From the NCBI RefSeq assembly GCF_023101765.2, contig NC_064226.1:6688001-6752000 (forward strand): 64,000 nt of DNA, in the 5' to 3' direction. Shown one piece after another: positions 11,780 to 24,503 of this stretch. The stretch's first letter is position 1. Each line of letters opens with the position of its first letter. The position numbers and the translations under genes were made by a program. Source of the stretch: Spodoptera frugiperda (lineage: Eukaryota; Arthropoda; Insecta; Lepidoptera; Noctuidae). Below the pieces are notes generated by a model. That model was not told the origin of the DNA. It saw only the letters and a program-made list of their open reading frames with translations, and ran no database searches.

Positions 11780-11965
11780 CTGACTTTTCATAGGATCAGT
11801 ATTAATTTGACACATGTATTGTCCTCTGTCTTCTTCTTGCACGTTCTTGATGTGCAGGTACCAAGTGGAGTGGTCGCTGTGACTGACTGACACTCGAGGG
11901 TTGTGGGTGATCACGTGCTCGTGGATCGCTTGGATCGCCTTCGTGTCTGCTTTCACCCAGCCCAC
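11780..11965 (-). CDS. DIP: DIP/lachesin-like Ig receptor, coding exon 3 (second half of Ig1)
   Basis: The exon has exactly 62 codons and is phase 0 at both ends, with acceptor CTTCCAG before 11965 and donor GTGAGT from 11779. It opens with GTG (Val57), which continues exon 2 as FR-VGWVKAD. Trp59 is the invariant C-strand tryptophan. D102-x-G-x-Y106-x-C108 (DRGQYMC) is the F-strand signature, and C108 should pair with C47. The order HVITHNPRVSV, WYLHIKNVQEEDRG and CQINTDPMKSQ matches the DIP family closely. From memory the ADTKAIQAIHE segment is nearest to the Drosophila DIP-alpha/beta branch, but I cannot assign the paralogue without an alignment. The family is anchored at the neuronal membrane, usually by GPI, and binds Dpr Ig proteins through Ig1. 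Confidence 0.96.
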
Positions 11966-12556
11966 CTGGAAGATTGAGGGGTTTTAGAAAGTTCTAGGTG
12001 GTTCTTTTGATAGTGATTCTTTATTAATTGTGTTGTAAATGAGCTAGGTATTCTTGTTTATAAAAAGTTATATTAAGAAAAATATAATGTTTATTTTATT
12101 GTAACTGAGATTTTATTTCTTTCAGAATCTAAGTTCTTAAATATTTATACTATTTTAAATAAAAATAGTACCGTACTAAGTTATTCAACAAAAAATTGAA
12201 TTAACGTGAAAAATCTGATTAAGTAATGAACTAAACAAAGTTAAGTCTACAAATCAGGCAAATTAATCTGCACTCACTTCTAAAAATAACACAGCCTCCC
12301 AACTTTAGTCGAAAGTGCTTAGAATAATCAAAATTGCCAAAGTAAATTAATTAAATACATTAAGTAGGTTGTTCTTTCGTTACTGTGAGGGCCCTAACAA
12401 AATAAGAGAACATCGCTTTCCAAAAAATAATTCTAAGACCGTTAAGGTCATTGTATTAGGACAACATGGTTGTCCGACCAGTCGCGCAACTGTTGTACCT
12501 ATAGAGAGACAAAAGAATAAACGCAATGGTGAGTTTAGTCGCCGACAACCAGTACC

Positions 12557-12704
12557 CTTAGTACGAGTTTATTTTATCTTTAACAAGGTCGAAAGGAAAA
12601 CGCGTTCAGCGCTCCAATTGGTTGGTTGATTGCAGCCGGCCAATCACGGCGCCGAACGCGGTCTCGTTTCGTTTTCGTTCAACGTAATGCAAACTCGTAC
12701 TAAG
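12557..12704. mobile_element. CTTAG-ended hairpin MITE, copy 2
   Basis: The ends are CTTAGTACGAGTTT and AAACTCGTACTAAG, a perfect 14-bp terminal inverted repeat. The inner hairpin pairs GCGCTCCAATTGGTTGG-type and CGGCCAATCACGGCGCC-type arms with substitutions. It lies between coding exons 3 and 2. Confidence 0.85.
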
Positions 12705-13946
12705 TGTCAGCGATTAAACCCATCCTTGCGTGTATTATTCTGTCTCGAAGCCTATATAACATCACGCTACGATCAATAGGAGCCGAACAGAGCAGTAGTA
12801 TTCAAGTACACATGGAGCTAGTATTCAATAATAATCTTGAAAAAGAATTATAGTGTTTTGTAACCTGTTTTTTTTGGGTCAAGTCAGTACGATATTAAAA
12901 TAAGGAAAGGGGTTCACTGCTTAAATATTACATAAACAAAACTTATTAATTACGCATGCTGGCTTAGGTAGGTAACCTACATTATTTTTTTTAAGACGGC
13001 ACCTGCTGTTATAAACTGCTGCAACAGTAGCTACAGTGCTCCAAGTATGTAAAGCATTTCCTCAAACTTTGACTATTAAGTTGATAATTGAATGCAATTT
13101 TCGTATCTTCGAGGAACGCTTTTGAATATTATTACGTCTAGTATCTATTAGATCATATAAATAAAAAATTATGATTTTTGCTTTGGTTTGTACTCATAGA
13201 ACAGACTGGCCAAAAAGAGATGGAGTTATATAGATCATGTTTTCTTTAACTCTTGTAGCTCAAATAAAAATCTAGATACATGGCAGCGTATCAAGCCTAG
13301 ATCAGGCAAAGAAACTGGCTGGCCAGCGCCGAGTGTTTGGTACTACAAGACGTTGCTTGTTGCCAAATTTCATGATGGACGAGAAAATTGTAATAGCGTG
13401 ACACATTGGTAAATGGACGAAGTGTTTTTACAAAAGATGCAAAATATGTATTCGTATAAGTATAGACATATTATAGTATACACATGTACATATATTGCTA
13501 AGAAAACTGCAGAACTGCAGTGGTAAATAGTATACACACTACAATACATTCCAAAAATTTTTTTTCAGTAAGTTCGAAACGTTGGTGACATTTCCATGCT
13601 ACATAACAATAAATAACAAATGTGGCGGTATAAAATAAATAATTAACGAATATTCATGTAAGGTAATTAAACACCAATGTCGTCGGTCGGGTCTCGTTGA
13701 AATGATTAAACACTATGAATATTGTAGTTGACAACTGGTCAAAATAAATAAAGACGGTTTGGTAATCTAACTAACGTATGCTTGCTAGCTTGGATGAACT
13801 TGTTATCTTAACATCACCTCCCAAAATAGAAGCATGAGGTGGTAAAGATGTTGCACTACGTTTTGTCTAGCTGGTGTGAGTTTTGGATGTTGAATTCATT
13901 TAGATTTATGCCTTTATTTCCAGAGAACAGGCATATTTTGTAAGGT

Positions 13947-13982
13947 TGCCCAACTACCGCATCAACCGTGTAGTCAAACTCC
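13947..13982 (-). repeat. Head fragment of SINE family A
   Basis: GTTGCCCAACTACCGCATCA and ACCGTGTAGTCAA match the tRNA-like head of the 55276-55443 copy in the same orientation. The body is missing on both sides. Confidence 0.5.
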
Positions 13983-14715
13983 AAGAAAACTCCTACCGTT
14001 AGTATTGAGTGTTAAAAAAAATATAATTTAATCCAGTCATGTATAGCTTCATTGAATCAAGAGTCTTGTTAACTACTATAAATTTACGCATCAAAATTTT
14101 GCTATTTATATTTATAAGTAGATTACAAACATAATACAAATTTACAGACAAACATCAGGCACAATTCCAGAATTCGTAACTTTAACAAAATCCAAAGAGT
14201 TTTCAATTTAAACAGTTGACAAAGCCATTTATGATGCGGTTCAAACAATCCAGTCTCCATCGTGGTTCATTGCTAATCTGGTGTTGCCAGACTTTTCAAC
14301 TTCGTTCCAATGTTGCCACTAGTTTATTCTGCCTAAAACCGAGTGGCTAATTCAAGTTAACTAATATAATTAATATTCAGTCTCTCGACTTTATTATATA
14401 GTCGGGTAAGGGACGGAGCAAGGTTTTTGTCTACATAGACTATTAATATAGATTGTTCCAAGTAATAAAGGCTAGATTTAAACGTGAATCACTTATTCTC
14501 CACTGGAATACCTGTAGGCGGAGACGAAACTTGGAAAGCCGATATTGTGATTTTGGGTTTATTTAATTTTGCTATATTAATTTCTTTGTTGTTTGATATT
14601 ATATTTTTTTGTTTGATAGAGACTAAATTACTATTTTGACCAGTACGTTTAGATAAACTAGTGTTTTGAGGAGCACATAAATATGTGTACTGAATAAATA
14701 GGTATTTTTCTGATT

Positions 14716-14820
14716 ACACGGTTGGTGGGACGTTTAACGGGTTCGATTCCTGCATGGAGCAACTCTTTGTGTGTTCCACAAATGTAGTTTCAGATCTGGG
14801 TGTAATGTGTATCTAAATAT
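14716..14820 (+). mobile_element. SINE family A, diverged copy
   Basis: It retains ACACGGTTGGTGGGACG, AACGGGTTCGATTCCTGCAT, GGAGCAACTCTTTGTGTGTT and ATCTGGGTGTAATGTGTATC. It lies about 200 bp from the acceptor side of coding exon 2. Confidence 0.7.
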
Positions 14821-15027
14821 AAAAAACAAAAATTAAATCTAAAATACAAATCCTAGTGTGGGGCAAGACTTTAGGACAAAAAAAGTGTATAAACAAACAA
14901 AATAGACTTATGTTGATAGTTATATTAACCTAAATGATAATTATTACGTCAGAATCTTTCAAGAATGTTCAAACACAACGTCAAACTAAATTAGAAATAG
15001 TTCACTAGTTATGACTAAATTACTCAC

Positions 15028-15134
15028 CCGAAAGTTGCCCAAATTGACAACTATACATTCGAAGGTCGCATCCCTTCCAATGGGCACCGTCAGGTTCGTG
15101 ATGGGCTCCCCAAACTCTGGTACTTCAATACCTC
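15028..15134 (-). CDS. DIP: DIP/lachesin-like Ig receptor, coding exon 2 (first half of Ig1)
   Basis: This exon encodes the start of the first Ig domain. The acceptor is TTCTCAG before 15134 and the donor is GTGAGTA from 15027. Two bases complete Gly21, followed by 35 codons (residues 22-56 by the short start). The sequence runs GIEVPEFGEPITNLTVP and then IGRDATFECIVVNLGNFR. Cys47 in the FEC motif is the B-strand cysteine of the V-type fold, and N34 in NLT is a possible N-glycosylation site. The V-P-x-G-R-D-A-x-F-x-C pattern followed by V-x-N-L-G is typical of DIP and lachesin-type proteins, which act at the neuronal surface as partners of Dpr proteins in synaptic specificity. The exon ends on a complete codon, CGG. 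It is too short to stand out as an open frame and was found from homology and splice sites. Confidence 0.93.
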
Positions 15135-15654
15135 CTGAGAACAAACAGAAAAAAATATAATTAAACTCAAGAAAACTCGGTAAAGTTAAGCTTAAAATTA
15201 GATTTTGACGAAACGAATTGGTTTACCGTGATTCCAAATATGGTCTAAAGAAGAAACATTTTATGTTTTACTTAAAAACTTTTCTGTAATATATGTATTT
15301 TATGTCCAATGTTGTCATGTAATTTTGTATACAGTATAATATTTGCTTGCACTGATCTAACTTAATTAGTAACACGTTATAAGTATTTTAGTTTTACTAT
15401 CATACAATGGGGGTCACAGTTTCTTATCGTACACGTAAAAACTCAATAACACTTTTCTAGATCTACTTATCTACATATATTCTACAACTTCCTTAGCTGT
15501 AATACTTGCAACCTTTAGTTAGATCGTCGCAAACACAAGGCAGTTTGTCAACCCTAAGTTAAGTTCCTACAAGTTAATACCAACCCTATTAAAACCCCTA
15601 TGTAGAACAAGGCCAACGACAAACCAGAGTTACCCGGCAAACATAAAAAAACAA

Positions 15655-15960
15655 AAGCATCGCGCCGTATCGCGCTTAACTGATGAAGGTGACGTCAACA
15701 TTAGTTACCGCCGGTATGTCGGCTTATCATGGCCGCCACAAAGTTGCCAACGATACTGTCGCCAGCAGTTGCACCTAGCTAGGACCTTGCAACAAAGTGT
15801 CAACTAACCACTTCAACTTGTTCCGTTATTCGCGGTTCCAACTTCAGAAATGTGAAGTGACACGAATAACTTTACCAAGTGATAGTAACTACGTAGACCG
15901 CTTGCGCCCGCGTTCTTGTTTGGGACAATTGCGCTGGTGACGCAAATTCATGTATGAACT
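15655..15960. promoter_or_regulatory. Non-repetitive, less AT-rich block upstream of coding exon 2
   Basis: About 520 bp 5' of the exon-2 acceptor on the minus strand is a block with balanced base composition (GCATCGCGCCGTATCGCGCT, GTTACCGCCGGTATGTCGGC, CTTGCGCCCGCGTTCTTG). No frame, repeat or splice pair is evident. It could be an intronic enhancer. This is inference from composition only. Confidence 0.3.
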
Positions 15961-17928
15961 GTTTATATATAATGTTTGCATGTAATTCCTAAGCTTTAGC
16001 GAGTAATTTTGTGTTCTGCTGTGAGATATTTATGCTTTGAATCACCATTTTATATAGCTGTAACTTTGTTACGCCATATATTTTTAAGCATTCCACTTTG
16101 TTAGGAAATTACATCATGATTTCACGTTGCCTGTAAGTATAAAAAATGATACAAAAAAGTCGCAGATAGGAGGGGTGTTCAAAAGATTGGTACCATGGTC
16201 ACGACCCGTGGGTCAGCTTTTCGATCACAAAAAGTGTCAACAAGCCGCTTTACATTAAATTTATTGTAGTAAACTCAGTAAATAAGGCTTGACCATACCA
16301 ATTAAATTATTGGCAAAATATCACGCATTTTGGTTTTTGAATCAACCAGAATGTGCAAGAAAAGCAGTGATGGGATTTTAAAGTGGTGGGAAACACTGTT
16401 TTGTTTAACTTTTAGTTGCCATTGTTTTGTTATGTAAGTAGTCGTTGTTTAGTTACGTAGAAATAATTGATTGCAACTGCAATGTGCCATTTCTTACTGA
16501 AATATTATACTACCCAGAATAGCCTCTTTAACGTAGGCAATGGCCGTTTTTACATCAAAATGGATGTTGTAATATCACGTACCCTACATTTAATGCACCA
16601 AATGTATTATTATAATAACATGTTCTAAATTATAAGTGTTATGTTACGTGGCGTAGTTTCAAAGCCAGTATAATTTAGCGTACTATAAACATAAACAAAA
16701 TTCCACCGTGGTGCAACTTTAGTGGCCAAGTTTCACACGTTTTGCAAATAGCCATGGTTCCTAAGTGAGAAAATTGCAGTTGGGCCCGAGATACGGTGCG
16801 TTAGAGGGAACTAAAAACGATATTTTGTCACCTTAACGAGCGCCAAGAGCCGGCTAACTGTGAAAGCTCGTCTGCTAACATTCAAAACATCATTTTGTTT
16901 TTATCCGTTACTTATGATAAACAGAAGTAGCCACTTACGTGCTGTTTGTAAAAAAACATTAATGTTTCAATTGTTTTACATTTTAAAATTAGTTCATTTA
17001 AGCGTAAGAGTATAAAACTACGAAACTTTCGCTCACGTAACAATTTTCTTGATGAAACAGGAGGGAAAAGACAAAACGTGTTCGGGAGTAAAAAAACTCT
17101 TACTTTTAAAGTACATTTCTCAGTATAACGACAACTATGGCGGGATGTAACGTTACCGAACGGTCTCGTGGAAGGCAGTAAAAACCGCCATTTTGCAACG
17201 ACAGCGTCCACAATATCGTCACAGACTGGGACGCAGTAAAATGTTTACAAAATATCCTGCTTTTGTTGTGGGTGCCACTAGAAGTGTTGGATATTGCTTT
17301 TGTATTACCGTTTTAGCGTAAACCCAGTCGGCCATTTCCCTGCAGCTGCGGTAATCGCTCTATTTTCGGAAACACTCGTACACTCGTCTGCAGGAAGTCT
17401 CCATTCATGATTTGTGTTACATTGCGTTTAAAGATTTTTGTGCTCTATGTGAATTTTCACGAGTTTGTAAACGGCATTGAAATGGGAATCCTTTTTGGGC
17501 ATAAAGTGTAACGTTAATGAATTAGATTAACATTTTTGGATCTCCATCCAGTGACTATAGGATGAATGCATGAGATACCATGAATGAATGTGTGTAAGCA
17601 GCAATGATATTTTGGCTATACCTAATTAGTCTTTTCAGATATTTTTACATTATTTCATTAGCCCATAATTTACAAACTAATATCATAACAATATTACACA
17701 CACGTTGTAATAGAACAATTAGTAATAAGAAAATTGAATTGCCTGAGTAGTTGATAAACTTATTAATAATATAATAGTTGGTGCTCAACTTTTGTGTAAG
17801 ATTTAGCTGTTACTAACACTTAAGAGAAGACATAATTAACATTTACCTATATCTAATTTTATTATAACTTAAAACTATTAGTATTATTATATTTGATAAT
17901 TTTAATAACTCTAGACTTTAGTAGTTCT

Positions 17929-18080
17929 CCGGAGCTGCGGACTACCTAGCGGGTTTACCGGGGCTCCGGATCGACAGGCAGGAGTAGGAACGGGGTGGTT
18001 TTTAGTCAGTAAGAGTGTGACTCCCTCTCGCCTCGCCCAAGGCGGGAGAAGTCTTTGGATGATTTTCCCCCTCAAAAAAA
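17929..18080 (+). mobile_element. Short 3'-end copy of the R1-like LINE with 16-bp target duplication
   Basis: The copy starts abruptly at CCGGAGCTGCGGACTACC and ends in A7. It is flanked by a perfect 16-bp direct repeat, AGACTTTAGTAGTTCT, at 17913-17928 and 18081-18096. Its sequence corresponds to the last ~150 bp of the larger insertion at 24504-25435, so it is an extreme 5' truncation, or a SINE that borrows that 3' end. The intact duplication suggests a fairly young insertion. Confidence 0.88.
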
Positions 18081-18427
18081 AGACTTTAGTAGTTCTAATT
18101 TTTGATTACTAAAAATTGCAATAGTTCCATAATTAATTTAATGAATTACAAATAAACAAAAATCAATACAGATAACTAAAAATCACAATAGTTATGGAAC
18201 TATTGTTTTAATGTTGAAAATAAAGTTGACTAATTTAGAAATCAAGTTTCAGTAAACATCGTTTATAATAATATTAGCAGCTGAGCTGAGTAAAACCACG
18301 AGGCGTGGTTAACAAGTCTGAGAAGTATTTTTATTTCAAAACACTACAAAATATTAAAACAGTTTTATGTTTAACTTACTTTGTCTAAGTTTGTATAATG
18401 TAAACTTTTCTTAGAATGTAAATATAG

Positions 18428-18700
18428 CACTAGCCCGGAGGTTTAAAACGTCTGCGGGTTCGAGACCTACCAACGGCAAAGTACCAATATGAGATTTTCC
18501 AAGTTACATATACTTTCTAAGACTATTTAGACACCACTAACAAATAGTGAAGGAAAACATCGTGAGGAAACCTGGGCTTATTTCTAATTATAAGTTTTAA
18601 ATCGCCAACCGGCATTGAGCAAGCGTGGTGATTAATGCTCAACCTTTCTCAGTGCGAGATGACGCCTTTGATCTTATAGGACTTGGAGACTGATGATGTG
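18428..18700 (+). mobile_element. tRNA-derived SINE, family B
   Basis: The B box GCGGGTTCGAGACCTACC is well kept. The body follows the 46499 copy: CCAACGGCAAAGTACCA, TTAGACACCACTAACAAATA, AAACATCGTGAGGAAACCTG, GAGCAAGCGTGGTGATTAAT and TGATGATGTGAA at the end. Confidence 0.78.
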
Positions 18701-18800
18701 AAATTTTCATTACATACAGAAGTAGTAAATTTCATACAGAACCAGCCATGAACTAAAGCTGGTAGTTTCTTACATTTCATGAACAAGTATAATTTTTGGG

Positions 18801-18924
18801 CATTAGTACGCGCTTAGATCGCGTTCGACGTGGCGCTGTGGTTGGTTCATTGGAGCTGGCCAATCACAGCGCCGAACGCGGTCTCGTTTCGATCTCGCTA
18901 AACGGAAAGCAAACTCATACTAAG
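18801..18924. mobile_element. CTTAG-ended hairpin MITE, copy 3
   Basis: The ends are CATTAGTACGCGC and ACTCATACTAAG, with the inner arms CGTGGCGCTGTGGTTGG and CTGGCCAATCACAGCGCCG. The left end has drifted from the CTTAGTACGAG consensus. Confidence 0.8.
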
Positions 18925-20799
18925 GCCCCTGATTCAATTTTTACTTCGGGCAAAGTCTCATTGTCTGTGATATTATGTACATAGTAGGATAGTACTTAGC
19001 ACTTATAATTGAAGTAGACTTGGTTTTAACGGTTGGACCCAATTATCGTAAAGCTGAATGACTAACAAATACGCATATAGCTATTAAAATAAATATTATA
19101 AGTAGATATGTACATATTTACACTTCCGACGGTAATACAGCCATAACTCGACGTTGTTTAAATCATATTCTTTCAACAAACTCATATATGTAGCATTAAA
19201 TACAATGTTTATCACAATTTTACGTCCAAATTTTCAACGTCGCAATATCAACGGTGATACGTTCATAAATTCAATGAAATTACCCATCTTTCTGCGCTTC
19301 GAAGATGCCATATATTTTCCGGTAGAGACAGGCTTGCCATGTGGACCATCACGCGAATGATAAATCAGCATGGCGGCGCAATATCTACTGAAATATCGCG
19401 AGGAATATTTAAAGTTTCGCCTCTTATTATAATATGTGAACGGTTTGTCATATTGAGTTTATAGATTGTATGTAGTTATGGATTTCTTTTAGGACTATTT
19501 TGGTTCTCTAAAGCTGAGCTGAGCTAAACTGAGCTGATCTATTCACAGGATCTAGTGTCTCACAGGTTTAAGTGAGGTATTTTCTTTAAGTACCTAAGAA
19601 TCGCAAAACTGCCTACTATAGGGCATAGGTAGTTTTTTTTCTTAAAAGCTAGGAGTCTTTTGATGACTCCTTAAACAGTAAAGCGTCTAATTTCCACGAA
19701 ACTAAAATTTGCTATTTAATAAAAAACAACAAACAAATTATGAATTTATATTTTCTAAGATTGTAGGATTACTTTTTTTCATACACGAAATTCTAGTTCG
19801 AGCTAAAAACATTAAAATGCGTGGAAATTCGCGTCAACCTACTTTGTAGGATGTGTACTTAGAATCGTCTCGAGGGAAATGTGCGCGGAGTGTAGGTAAT
19901 ATTAAAATATTCAAATATAATATAGTATTAAAGATATTAGTCCTTAAGGCGTCGTATTTTATTTTTTTCACTGAATTAAATTATCATTTTTGATGATATT
20001 TTATATACGAGTAGTTTTAATAAATTCTTTGTAACAAGTTTAACAATCTCGTTGGGAAATGGATCACAGATTATTAAGTTTTTGCTGAACAATCTTTAAT
20101 AGGGATGATGACGGGGTGTGAAAATTAAAAATCTATTTAGTCCGTCAATTAGGTAATGAAAAAATATTGGACTGTACCTTTGTCTTAGGTAAAACGAATA
20201 CTTACTTAGGTAAAACGAATCAAACTTTAGGATTGGGAGCAAATACGTAATTTTTATGTATAAAATGTACCTAGAAGTGACGTCACGCGATATTTCAAAT
20301 CGATATAACATCGAAAGTATTTGTTTCTGTAAGAAAAAAAAATGTGTTTAATATTTTAAAATAACCTACAAGCCAGGCATTCAAATAAAAATTAGTCATC
20401 TACCTTATTGTAATAGTGGGTAGTCTATCTATGAAGTGGTTACCAAGCGCAATCGGTACTTGAACTATAATTTTAATCTTACTTATATACATATTTACAA
20501 ATAGCTACTAAAACGCAGTACAAAATCTGTTCCATAACAGCAGTTTCCATCTTCTATGACGTGCACTATACAGCGAGGTTGCTTAATTAAAATTGTAGTT
20601 AATCGATGTACGCAGCGCTGCACTATGGAGTATAGAGGATTCGAAAATCGGAACTAAGAGCTATGAACAAAATCACGTTCAAGCTGCATTGAGTCGTGAC
20701 CTGATGTTTTAGCTGTACCTATATATTACAGCTCTTCAAAGTATACTGTTTAGTGTATCTTGATCCTTTTTTCTTTTTTGTATATTAAATCACTGGGTG

Positions 20800-20890
20800 T
20801 AGGCCCTGGGTTAGGCAAGAGGGAGTTTTAGACCTAAAACTGACTAAAAAACATCTCATTTTTAGTCCTGGAACGGGCCAAGCTCCCGTT
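20800..20890 (-). mobile_element. Degenerate R1-like LINE 3'-end fragment, minus orientation
   Basis: On the plus strand, GGCAAGAGGGAGTTTTAGAC, ACTGACTAAAAAACAT and CCTGGAACGGGCC are the complements, in order, of the family's CTCGCC, TTTTTAGTCAGT and GTAGGAACGG blocks. No poly(A) or flanking duplication remains. Confidence 0.5.
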
Positions 20891-21490
20891 ACCTGCGCAG
20901 CCTTGGCAAAGACGAAAATTTTATAGTGTCGGGTTGTCCTATATTTCGTTACTCCAGTTCTTTCATGAATCTACTTTTATGAATCTGTACTGATTCATTG
21001 CATAATTTTTTTGAATGCATGATGCCTTGATTATCATGTCCTGATAGAATAGAGATCCCATTCTTACAGTAAGGAATGACTCAATTTAACGAATAAATTA
21101 TTTGATTCAATACGAAATAAATAAATACATAAATGCAATAATAAATTACCATAGGATTAAAATTAAGTATTTACAATTTATACAAAAGATTTAATATCAA
21201 TAATTGCGAACAAATGCGGGGCATTGTATGAATGCGTTATATCCGTATGATGTGCTTAAATATTTACACTTACCGAATATGTACATGCAAAGTTAATCAA
21301 TTATACTGCACCCATTAATAGATTAATGTTGATGCTACAGCAAATTTGTATGTTAATAACATTTTTTTTTAATATAGTTCAGTAGTCTAATATTTTTCTT
21401 CTACCCTTGGTTTTGTGATGATTTCTTAGGTCAGGCTTATAGCCTCTGCGTTGGCATGCAACTGTAATAAATATCGTGAGACATACTAAA

Positions 21491-21632
21491 TTAACTAAAA
21501 ATCACGGTTTACTCACGTATATTAATCGAGAAAACAAGCACACGCTGCGCACGAAGAAGAGTCCCTCTGTGACTCGAAACTAGTAGAGCTTTTCTCAATT
21601 AATGTACGTGAGTAAACCGTAATTTTTAATTG
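21491..21632. mobile_element. MITE with ~38-bp terminal inverted repeats
   Basis: The left end TTAACTAAAAATCACGGTTT, ACTCACGTATATTAAT and CGAGAAAA is mirrored at the right by TTTTCTCAATTAATGTACGT, GAGTAAACCGT and AATTTTTAATTG. The middle (~60 bp) is unique, with GAGTCCCTCTGTGACTC. Related but damaged sequence occurs at 7198-7318 (ATCACGGATTATTCACTTAC) and weakly at 37840-37945. Confidence 0.75.
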
Positions 21633-22217
21633 TGACCACTATTCGGTGAATAGTCCAACGAAGTGTAAAAAAATGTATGGAATTCAAATAATGTATGGGT
21701 AAATAAGTAAGTATCGAATACTGTGTTGCGTTTCAGGAACATTTATCGATGAATAAATAACATCGAAAGTATTTCATATTCACTCTATACCTACCGTTAA
21801 CTAAATGGAAACGCCAGTAAAACTGAAAGGCGTTAAACTTTATTGGCTATTTTATATCGATATTTGAAGTTCAGTACAACATTAACTGCTAATGATTCTT
21901 GCTAACTACTAATGATGTCGATAATATCGACAGGTCTCCTCCCTAGTCTAAGTAATATCGATACTTCGAAACTACTGCAAGACGTGTCCATTGAGTCTAA
22001 CGCTGTATTTACTTTTATTTTAGTGTCTAACGTTACGATTTCTATTCAATTACTCGTTTAGAAGTATTTTCACTCTACTTAAAATAGAATTAAATTATAT
22101 ACGAAGAAATGCTTTCTTTTGCAGTTACTCTCGTTTATCTTATGTAGTATTTAAGATAATTTTCTACGAAAATAAGTACATAGTTCAAAGGAAAGGAAAA
22201 ATAAGCAGGAGTTATTA

Positions 22218-22640
22218 ATGGCACTGATGATTGAAGCTTGCTGTTGCCTAATAATTGATATGTCATTACTGTCCCATGTAAAGCCCGGTGACGAAAAATC
22301 GGATATCCTAAATAATGACTTTTGGTCGCTTAATTCAAATTGTAAACTAAATGAAAGTTTCAACTGGTCATTTGTCATTGGACGTGCGGCGCGCGCCGGT
22401 TCCGACCGTCCGAGTTCCGGCTGCAAGCTGCTTTTATTAATATTTCCAGCGCGAATCCACGCTTTATTAGCAAACAGCCGTCATGCGGCTGATAAATTAT
22501 TAATGTGGTTGGAGCGCAGCTTGTGTTTTGTGACCCGTTTTTTAAACAACAGCTACGTTACATGTGTTTTCGGCAGACTAATGTACTTAATTGATAGCGC
22601 CACGTAATTGCGTCGCAATAAGTTCTCATGAAATATGCAG
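22218..22640. promoter_or_regulatory. Non-repetitive block in intron 1, possible conserved non-coding element
   Basis: It contains GGACGTGCGGCGCGCGCCGG, then homeodomain-like TAAT cores amid balanced sequence (TTTATTAATATTTCCAGCGC, GCGGCTGATAAATTATTAAT) up to CACGTAATTGCGTCGCAATA. A 129-codon open frame crosses it on the plus strand and a 91-codon one on the minus strand, but neither shows a domain or splice logic. I read it as possible regulatory DNA, with a hidden exon as the alternative. Confidence 0.3.
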
Positions 22641-24503
22641 CGAGGAAATTATTATAAAATATTCCAGATATTTATTCCTAGTGGAAGTTTGTGTGAAAAC
22701 GTTGCGAAGGAAAAACTTCGTTCCGATATTATAAGAGTTGCTGTTTATTTTTTGTTGGACCGAAGAAAGGAGATGATGTATCTACTTTTAGATAGAATTG
22801 TGCCATCGTAATTGGCAACTGGATTTGTTAGTGATATTTTTCTTTTTCTTTCTATTTAGCTTTAGAGTCTGATATTTTGAACCCATCCCTCGGGTCATCG
22901 TTTACGCAAGGGTCAAGTACACCTTCAGGTAGTTACATTACCAGTCTCATATATCAAGGATGGACCGACAACTACGAACTACGTAACAAACCGGAACAGA
23001 GAGTTAAGTGTTCGAGGAACTCAATGATCCTATGAACCGTGAACCAAATTGTGGCTCGATAATTGCGCTATGTACAAAATACAGCAGCTTTTTCCATCAG
23101 AAGCGCTTTACAGCGCAATGAATAGGTAGATACGTCACATTATTACGATGGATGACTTGTCTCTGCCATAGCTTAACCGCCTGGCTACATTCTTAAAGAC
23201 AGACGGAACCATTTATCATGAAGCTGAATGTCTCGGATGCAATTTTCAGCAATGCTGCCTGTTACTGTGCACTTTTGGTCACTATTATAAATTGCTTTTT
23301 ACGTTTCATTCGTGGCTTGGTATTTACAGTAATATCTATGAATGATGTTCAAGTCTTTCGAGTTTAATTAATTTAAGTCTTGTAAGGTTTAAAAAGACTG
23401 GTTGGAGTAATTGATAATGTGGTATATATTAAAATAGTTACGAATAAATTAAGTTAGCAATATTCGTTTTAGAACTAAGAGATACAATTTCAATTATCGG
23501 TGAATATTCAAATGCTACTTCACACAAAAAAGTAAAGGACAATTTACGAAAAATCAAATGATATCAAAATAATGTTAGTTTAATTTAATGTTGAAATGAT
23601 TAGCATAGGTTTCAAATACTTCTGATATTTTTAAAGTAACATATTTTCTTTGTTGATTAGAAATTAATATGGGTGTGTTCTGCGGTAGCAACGAAGCGAA
23701 ACCTAACCCAAAGCTTGTTTCCATAATAAATAACGTAAAGATAATTACATTTAGTAATATAATAAAAGTAAAATCCGACATGATATACACTTCGGCTAAA
23801 GTAATTTTCATCTAGACGTTATTATTTTAAAATGAAACACTAAACTCGAGAACGCTAATAAAATATTCATAATATCTCGTGATGTTTTTCCAACGTAAGC
23901 TTCAAAATAACCTCTGATGTTATATTCGCATGTTACCTAAGTTTCGGGAGATGAAAAGGGGTTACCTTTTCAATGCATAATGTATACTTTTAGCATTCCT
24001 AAGACTATTAATTTTGCTACGTTGTCTAACCTTTGTACGTCCATCTTTTTTATTTGAGAGCTCATTCGTTGTTCATATTTTGGAATATTTAAGGTTAAAA
24101 TAGCGGTAGTGTAATCGTGACGATCCTTCAATACGTTTCTAGTTATAAAAGATTTTACATAAATTGTCACATTCATCAGACATGAGTCCTAAAAGTTTTG
24201 GTTCCTTATCACAATATCACACTAATATTATAAATTAGCTTCTGCCAGCGGATTCGCCCGTGTTCCAGTGGGATGAAAAGTAGTGCTTATTATTTCCTAA
24301 AATTAATTGCTAAATAAACTATTGAAAGATACAGTGATTGACTAAATACCAGATTATACATACTGTATAAGAGTATACAACGATTGCAGCAGTTATCAAA
24401 AAAAAAGGAAAGAATTCCTAAAATTTGCTTTTAAACCACAAAATTTTTAATATTAATTAATATTTACCAATATAATCAGTGCTCACTTAGGCATGGTTAG
24501 GAA

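Larger units (their letters stand above)
11966..15027 (-). other. Intron 2 of the DIP-like gene
   Basis: This 3.1-kb intron holds a CTTAG MITE at 12557-12704, a short fragment of a SINE head at 13947-13982 (minus orientation) and a diverged SINE at 14716-14820. A patch near 13195-13370 is less AT-rich and may be old retroelement coding sequence, but I could not identify a protein frame in it. The rest is plain AT-rich intron. Confidence 0.65.
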
